53,349 nucleotides of DNA from Mastigamoeba balamuthi (taxonomy: Eukaryota > Evosea > Mastigamoebida > Mastigamoebidae): contig CACRSC010000078.1 in NCBI GenBank assembly GCA_902651635.1, forward strand, positions 119,831-173,179, written 5' to 3'. Numbering within the stretch: the first letter of the stretch is position 1; every line of letters starts with the position of its first letter. Positions 47,034-53,349 of this stretch are shown piece after piece. The notes below the pieces were generated by a model, which searched no databases, had not been told where the DNA came from, and saw only the letters and a list, made by a program, of their open reading frames with translations. A program made the translations under genes and the position numbers.

Positions 47034-47560
47034 TCATGGGAAGCCAGTAGTATCGAATGTCGATGACTGCCCTGGGTGACAAATCCAGAAGGCAAGAGAG
47101 TGACAGCAATCGCAGAAGTACATTGCAACCAGCTCATCTATGAGAGCAGCATTGAGCTTCTTACCCTCTCTTGCACTCAGGAAATTGCTCAACTCCTCAA
47201 CAACCTGCAGAGCTGATAGAGACATGGTCTTCAAGCCCTTGGTCAACTGGAGCTTCCTGGTCATTGTCAGATTGGAGCAAAACTGAAGAGCAGCTGGAAG
47301 TAAGTTAGTTTTATATAAAATGTAAATGAGCGAACCAATAAAGGTGGAGGTGTTGGTAGAGGAGGAGCACTTGAAGAAATCAGAGGCAGTCAGGAAGGAG
47401 CAATGCTCAGCAAGCTGTTGTTCAGCTTGGTCGTACTCCATGAAATGCAGAGCAAGGGAAGGCAGCATCAGGAGGAGCTGGGATTGGAAGGTGACTATGG
47501 GAGTCACAGCAGCAGTTATAGCATGGTAGAACAGTGGGGAGTTCAGAGAAGATCGTGGAG
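47034..47560 (-). CDS. Two-exon fragment of an unknown helical protein
   Basis: Minus-strand exons about 47560–47336 and 47293–47034 are separated by a 42-base intron with GT/AG ends and join in frame. The first encodes a hydrophobic-to-amphipathic helical segment (LHFMEYDQAEQQLAEHC), the second a charged helix and a cysteine-rich end (YFCDCCHS) before a stop. There is no ATG at the start of the first exon, so the gene is incomplete here. No family recognised. Confidence 0.3.
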
Positions 47561-47686
47561 AGAGCGTGGATCAGAGTGATTGGAATGAGCTAGGAATGGA
47601 CTTCAGTTATAGTGCATAACAGAGGCTCAATGTAGTACTATCACTAGCCATGCAGAGGGCACTCTGCAATAAAAGTTAATCTGTGT

Positions 47687-48151
47687 GTTTTATTGTATGT
47701 GATAAAACAGAAAGGAAATGTAAGAACAGGAATGAAGAGGGATAGTAATACAAAAGAACATATAAAACAAACAGAAAGAATAAAGTGTAAGAGTGAATAG
47801 CATACAATTACCAGGAGTAGCATAGAAATATTGTACATCTATTATATTATCTGTGTGTTTTATCACACATGATAAAACGAAGTGTTATGTGATGATGTCA
47901 GAGATTCATTTAAGATATTAATGGGAGGAACAAATCAAGCTAAAAAGATTCTTTTTATAAAAAGCAGAGACAGAGGAGAGCTAGTCTCAAAGTACCAATT
48001 TCTGACCAGAGCATTCGCCAGTACGTGATCTCTCTTCTTTTTGTTATAAAGTGAATAAATATCCCTCCTCTGAGATATTTCGATGACATAAATCGTGATG
48101 TCACGATTTACATCAGCAGCAGCAGCTGTTTTTATCACATACGATAAAAAC
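47687..48151. repeat. GATAA palindrome cluster 3
   Basis: Near-perfect copies of TTTATYRCAYRYGATAAA lie at 47687–47708, 47857–47878 and 48128–48151. They are the best-preserved members of the family, each with three to five flanking A/T and a G…C pair outside. Confidence 0.65.
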
Positions 48152-48359
48152 TACAGAGAGAGAAGGAACGGTAGACAGTACTTAATAATGCTACATAATC
48201 TATAAAGAGTAAATGAAATAACAATAGCACATTGTATTTACAGTTATTGTTGAATAATTGTTTGCAATGAGAAATTGAATTGATTTTAAAGTTGTCCTAT
48301 GCTACTTGTATTCTAATCACATGCAATATAATATTAATAGGTAGATAAATCTTGCAGAG

Positions 48360-51300
48360 ATGAAAAGAAGGCCATTGTCAACATTCCAGTTGCCAATGGA
48401 TAAGAAGGAGAAGAAAATAAAGAAAGATGAACAGAAGAGAAGAGAGGATGACAGGAAGCAGGAGACTGCAAAGAGTGTGTTGGAGAGCAGGGTGAAGATC
48501 ACCGATGCAGAGAATGACTACCTCAAGAGACTGCCCCTCCTGTTTCCCAACACACTGCAGACCAGAAGTAAGTAGTCCATAACAAATGCACGTTCTAATC
48601 AATTACAGCAGAGGAGATTTGTCACAATGGAATCAAGGTCAAGGGAAAGGTGAGGAGAATCGCTTCTCAGCTAGGGTTGCCAAAGATATCCATCGACCAC
48701 TGCCTTGGAAACATTCCGAAAATACCAGAGGGTGCACTGGACACAGCTCAAACCTGGTGCGATGTTTTTTTGGTGCTTTTTGGATTGAATTTATTATTAC
48801 AATACTGTTATTTCTCAGTATTTTGCATGCTTTTCGGAATGAAATACATGAAAATATAGGCTAAATTAGAATTATTTTCGAATTTTATAGCCAAACACTA
48901 AAACTCTGAAAATTAGGGTTTTTAAGGGACACAGATGCAACTCAAGTGTGGGAGACTGGCAGAGGTTCAGGCACATGCAATAAAACTAACTTGATGCAGG
49001 AGCAAGAGAATGGGAGACAAGGTCATCATTGAGATTGTTGAGACCATGTGGTCTCTCTTGGTCGATAATGTACTGCACTTCATCAGGTTCTATCACATGC
49101 AATAAAAATCACTACTAACTAATTTGCAGGCAAGCTGCCTCCCAGAAGCTCACCTGGGACCAGTGCCACCAACTGTTCCAGTCGATCCAAGACTCGTACC
49201 AGATTTACTCATAGGTCAAGGTGTTGATCTTGGCATTGAACAGCGAGGACAAGGAACTGTGCTCATTCTCGAGGACGCAGCTCAGGATCCTGGAGAACAC
49301 TGTGAGCAAAAAGGGTGGTTCTCTGACTATGTCGACTGCCCTGCCTCGGACTTCAAACTCGAGATGGGACCAGTGACAGCAGCCATCATGTGGGGCAAGC
49401 TGAACAAGGAATTGAAGATCGTTGCTGCATTGGTGAACATGGACAGGTACTCCATCCTGTCCGAGAAACCGGTCATGGTTAACTGGAACAAGCTCGTGTA
49501 TCCCATCAAGGTACATCTGCAGCACTGTACATCAGTATTGACTGTTGCTCTGTTTTGATTCCTGCAGGATTACAAAGAGATGTCTTTGGAGTTCTCCAGG
49601 TCCATGGATTGCTGCTACACAAACTTCTTCATATGAGACTGCTGGAAGCAGTGATACGAGCTGTACAAGTCCTTCCATCCCAACATCATGCTCGTCAATA
49701 TGAGCACACTGCAGTCCCCGGACGACCTCAGGGACTACATACCAAAACTCAATCCACTTGGTACTTATCATTATCATTCATATGACATCACTCACAGTCT
49801 CTGGTTATAGCATGTGCAGTTGCTGCCATTTACCCATGCAACTTCAAGTTACCGATGATGCTGCCATTTCTGCCCCCACAGAATCCAAAGTCCCAGATGG
49901 CACCTTGCTGGTTCCCAACAGCAGTCATTCCCTTGATCCCAATGGGAGAACATGTGTGGGCCCAGAACCCCGAATGGCATATACACTACAACCTCGTCGT
50001 TAACTTCCTCTTGAGCAAGGCCCGTGATAAGTTCACATTGTTGCTTAAGTTCACCATCCTCGAGTTAAAGTCCAATCCCCTCGAGCTTCTGCATGGGAGC
50101 TCAAAGCCAACCATTGACTACATGACCATCCACGACCTGCTGCAGTTCCTGTTAATCGTCACACTGGAGCTTCCCAATAATGGGGAAAAGCTCATGGATC
50201 AGTACATGATGGAGATCAGCTTCGAGCACAGTCTTCTCGAGATCAGAGCTCCTTTTGGTCTTGCTCCTCTTCGCTGGGCATTGCACTCGAGGGTTTGTTA
50301 CCACAGGACTCGCAATCTGCTCCTCAACAACACCAATGTCATCCTGTTAATGGTGCTTGGGTCTTATTACTTATCACACACAATAAAAAGTTTGTATGTG
50401 TTTCTTTTCTTTTCTTCCTTACAGCTTTAAAGTCATTCTTCTGTTTTATTGCATGCGAAATATCCTATTCGAAAAACATCGTTTCCAATTCCACTACCAG
50501 TGAGGGATGAGCCCTGTCGGGCCAGGGGCGTTGTATGTGATTAATCCTAATCTTTGCTTTTTCTGTTACTGTTTTTTGCAGGTCAACCTGAGGCTGCTTC
50601 ACTTGTACTCGGTGTCATACAACAGCCTCGTTGACTTCAAGAAGTCAACGAGGCTGTTGAGGAAGTCGTGTCCACTTACTGGGGACAAGGAGACATTGAG
50701 GTCACCAACCTCTTCTTTCGTAACATTGTTGACATGTGTTCGAGCATGGCATCAGTATTAGGCCTGGTGCAGTAGCACATTGTTGCCAAAATCCACAGGT
50801 ACTTCATCATGTTCGAGTAGGAGGTTCCTGTCATCTGCTTCGGATCCAGCTCCAATGTCTTGTACCTTCAGCTCGACCACAACCATCACATCATCTTTAT
50901 CCTCTTTATTCATGTCTTAGAGTACTTTAACTTCCAGCTATCTGCCATTAGTAATGATAGCTGCCTTCTCGATATTCTGGAGAATGCTCTGCCTCATCTT
51001 CATCCATATCATCATCTATCACTTCAGATATATTCCTTTCATTTTCTCTCTTTTTTCCCATTCATTTCTGCAGTAATGCCAGTTTCCTTCGTCATACTTT
51101 GGCAAGACCATCAATGACATCACCACGGCTGCTTACCAGGAGACATGAATTGACCAGCTTGTCCACATTACTCATCTCAGGTGCCAATTTCCTCTTCCTT
51201 TTCCCTCTGTTATTCACTTCGATTTATGATCTATAACTCTGCTGGCAATAAGTGCAAGTCCCTCTTAATCCAGTCAGAGCTCTACATTAACCCTTTGCAA

Positions 51301-51840
51301 GTGCTTCTTCCTTAGTCATACTTGTGTAAGAAGAACTTCTTCACCAATTCCTTAATGTAATTAACTGCATCAACCCCTTAGTTCTCACTCACATTATCAA
51401 CAACCTTATGACCCCCATGCTTCTGGAAGGAACTCTTCAACAAGTCCTTCAAGAGTATGATTTTCCTCCTGTTTTTGTCTTACAAATTCCCCTGCAGGAT
51501 TCCTAGACGATCGTACCAAGAGGCTCTCCAAGTCCTTCATCAGGATCCCCACTCCAACAAGGACTTATTGTCACTGTTATTGCCACACTGTTCTGGCTTC
51601 CTTCCTCTTAGCACCTCTGGCAACCTCTTCATGGGCCTCTTCGTTACCATCACGTTGCCCTTCACCAGAGCAGCAGAGTCTTCAGACCATTCTGAACTGC
51701 TTCTCAATTCCTTTAGTTCTGTCCCCCCCACTGACCCCCTTGCCTTTAAAAGCCTGTGAACTGTCTTCATCTCCCTCTTAATGTCCATTCAGGTCGTCTC
51801 TGCATTTGAGGTCGCCATCATCACCAACATCATTCAGTGA
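48360..51840 (+). pseudogene. Multi-exon unknown gene with in-frame stops
   Basis: A long spliced gene can be followed: exons 48360–48567, 48609–48763, about 48927–48965, about 49001–49087, about 49130–49315, about 49375–49510, 49567–49760, about 49880–50350, then pieces near 50580–50930, 51070–51180 and 51350–51760. The start is Lys-rich; the middle contains GKVRRIASQLGLPK and WGKLNKELKIVAAL, the later part hydrophobic helical sequence. No family is recognised. In-frame stops lie at 49212 (TAG), 49633 and 49651 (TGA), 50773 and 50818 (TAG) and 51146 (TGA), each with protein-like sequence on both sides. Three of its introns contain copies of the dispersed GATAA palindrome. It is probably a decayed gene or element. 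Confidence 0.4.
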
Positions 51841-51874
51841 AGGGTACTGCTCTTTTAAAGCTCTTTTTCTTTCC

Positions 51875-52330
51875 TTATATTACAGATGAAATCCCCATTT
51901 GGCAAGCGCCCACATAGACAGGGATCACCCAGGCTGCAGGAGTGTCCAATGCTGCGGAATGTAATAAACACAGGAATCCAGAGGGAATCTGCCACTGGTG
52001 GCATTCAGCACTAGCAGCTCTCGCAGAGACCCTGGCAGCAGCCGCAGGCAGCAACACACCTATCCAATGCCGACTTTGGCCTCCTGTTCTCTGACCTGTC
52101 CGAGGGCCTATGGTATCAGCTGCTGATTCTAAGCCCCCTGCCTCTTCTTCCTCTTCCTCTGCATCCCAATGTCTCAGAGATGAGCGTGTCTGATGTATAT
52201 TGGCATTGATGGACTCATTGGTAACCTTGTACCAATGGCACGTGGCACGCTTCAGGTGGTTCATGCCCAGCCCTGTGAGGTCGTGATAGATGGTAATTTC
52301 CACCCATATGTCTTTGCAGCCAAACGTACC
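51875..52330 (-). CDS. Unknown open frame with Glu-rich stretch
   Basis: A minus-strand frame without an ATG encodes GCKDIWVEITIYHDLTGLG, a helical part and a run of glutamates, then alanine-rich sequence. It could be an exon of an unidentified gene or transposase. Coding status is uncertain. Confidence 0.25.
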   Translation of the reverse strand, partial: GTFGCKDIWVEITIYHDLTGLGMNHLKRATCHWYKVTNESINANIHQTRSSLRHWDAEEEEEEAGGLESAADTIGPRTGQRTGGQSRHWIGVLLPAAAARVSARAASAECHQWQIPSGFLCLLHSAALDTPAAWVIPVYVGACQMGISSVI

Positions 52331-52367
52331 ATTTTACCAGTTTCATGAAAAACACCAAAACGTGAGA

Positions 52368-52433
52368 ATGTCGTTTTAAAACGACATTTTAAAAAAAAGC
52401 GAAAGAGAAATGTCGTTATAGAACGACAAGTCA
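52368..52433. repeat. Two TGTCGTT…AACGACA palindromes
   Basis: TGTCGTTTTAAAACGACA is a perfect palindrome (core of a 22-base one, 52368–52389). A second, TGTCGTTATAGAACGACA, lies about 25 bases on. They are followed by A-rich DNA and lie in the 3' flank of the chromatin-protein gene. Confidence 0.7.
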
Positions 52434-52610
52434 AAAAAATAAGAAAAACTAAGTCAAATTATGGTATAAATAAGGCAAAAATGACTAGAAAAATGTTTAA
52501 TAAAAAGAGAAGATTTGCTATCAACAAGGGCAAAACAAGTGGTGGATCAGTAACCTTTATTGGCTGTTAGTGTTGAGGTGAGAACAGACATCATCCTCTT
52601 ATGTAAGTGC

Positions 52611-53349
52611 TCAGTGCTTCCTTTTGCGTGTTGTGCATGCTGGTATTGTTGTTGCAGCTTCTTTTTTCTTGGCAGGTGAGGCACGGGATCTCTTGGTCTT
52701 TGCTGGAGTAGATTTCCTGGCTGAGGACTGGGCTTTTCTGGCACGTGGACGGGACCTCTGTGAAGCTCTTGTTTTCCCTGAGAAAAAATCAGAATAAATT
52801 AAAGAAAAAACTTACTGGTTTGGGACTCTGAGCCTGCTGACGACTCTGCACTCTCGACTTCTTCACTTTCTTCATTGGAGTCATCCGAGTTCACAGCACC
52901 CTGCTCACTTGCTCTAACCTGCTTGGCCTGTACATTTGCTATTTAAATACTCTTAATAAAGAAAAAATGTACCTCAGCAAGACGCTGTTCTGCCAGCTCT
53001 TTTATTTGTCTCTTCTCTATTCAATGGTATTAAAATGAGAAACAACGAAACAAATCTTTTGTTTTATAAACCTTTTTGAGAGGCAGAGGTGAACACGATC
53101 TCTGCTGCTGCGCTGGCTGCCTCTGCTGTGCTGGCTGCCTCTGCTGCCTTGGCTGCCTGTGCTGCCTTGGCTGTCTCTGTGGCCTTGGCTGCCTCAGTGG
53201 CCTTGGCTGCCTCTGCTGTCTCTGCTGCCTTGGCTGTCTTGGTGGTCTCTGCTGCCTGTGCTTGTGCTGCCTCCTCTACCCTTGATCCCTCTGCTTCCTG
53301 TGCTGTGGGTATGTGGTGTCCAACAGCTAAACAAAATGAGTAAAAAATT
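52611..53349 (-). CDS. H1/HMGA-like chromatin protein, 3' part
   Basis: Minus-strand exons 53326–53072, 53016–52973, 52927–52816 and 52777–52611 join in frame with short AT-rich introns; the 5' end lies beyond the window. The first visible exon is a run of Ala/Lys/Thr/Glu units (AAK-A/T-x), like the helical tails of histone H1. Next come EKRQIKELAEQRL, an acidic serine-rich segment (SDDSNEESEEVESAESS) and a strongly basic C-terminus with SPAKKK and TPAKTKR motifs, ending RKRKH. This composition suits a linker-histone- or HMGA-like DNA-binding nuclear protein. No globular winged-helix domain is visible in this part, so the family is not certain. Confidence 0.55.

Noticed and set aside
48360-51840. 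Reassigned stop codons (TAG as Gln, TGA as Arg or Trp)
   Set aside because: Intact genes in the window end with TAA, TAG and TGA, and use ordinary CAG, CGN and TGG; decay by mutation is simpler.

Overview
The window reads as nuclear DNA of a free-living protist. Actin and several other genes carry short GT–AG introns (about 50–90 bases), no bacterial operon signals or ribosomal genes are seen, and the actin protein is typical of Amoebozoa/Opisthokonta. The GC-rich genes with GTGCG/GTGAG donors suggest an Acanthamoeba-like amoeba, but the species cannot be fixed from the sequence alone.

Two compositional halves meet near 22.2–22.6 kb. The left half (1–22.1 kb) is GC-rich and gene-dense. In order it holds: the 3' part of a SMYD-type SET-domain gene; an F-box-like gene flanked by two small paralogous genes with the same intron; a SAM-domain nuclear-type protein; three tandem secreted GH62 arabinofuranosidase-like genes; an actin gene; a very large minus-strand gene joining a caspase/CHAT-like N-terminal region to an aminopeptidase-O-like M1 metallopeptidase; and a small orphan gene. 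An exact 2,244-base duplication around a single N at 13479 creates a false GH62/actin hybrid and is most likely an unmerged contig overlap.

The right half (22.6–53.3 kb) is AT-rich and accessory in character. It holds inverted-repeat debris, a decayed Ty3/gypsy chromovirus (minus strand) interrupted by a PIF/Harbinger-like DNA transposon with iterated termini, and a Tc1/mariner-like transposase fragment. Two intact divergent Golgi-type genes follow (an FkbM methyltransferase and a large type II glycosyltransferase-like protein). Further on are a 300-base perfect-arm MITE, fragments of GC-rich host genes (a WD40 gene, and the M1 peptidase gene with an in-place inversion), and a UDP-GlcNAc 2-epimerase / DXD glycosyltransferase locus whose junction carries a frame-breaking deletion. 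A long multi-exon gene with in-frame stops and the 3' end of an H1/HMGA-like chromatin gene complete it. A dispersed palindrome family around TTTATnnCAnnnGATAAA occurs only in this half.

The right half joins a glycan-modification gene set (methyltransferase, glycosyltransferases, sugar-nucleotide epimerase, all with N-terminal anchors where complete) to a transposon graveyard. The M1 fragment ties it to the same genome as the left half. All six in-frame stop codons examined (one in the retroelement, five in the 48–52 kb gene), and the altered reverse-transcriptase motif, can be explained by C-to-T (or G-to-A) changes, which suggests decay by cytosine deamination.
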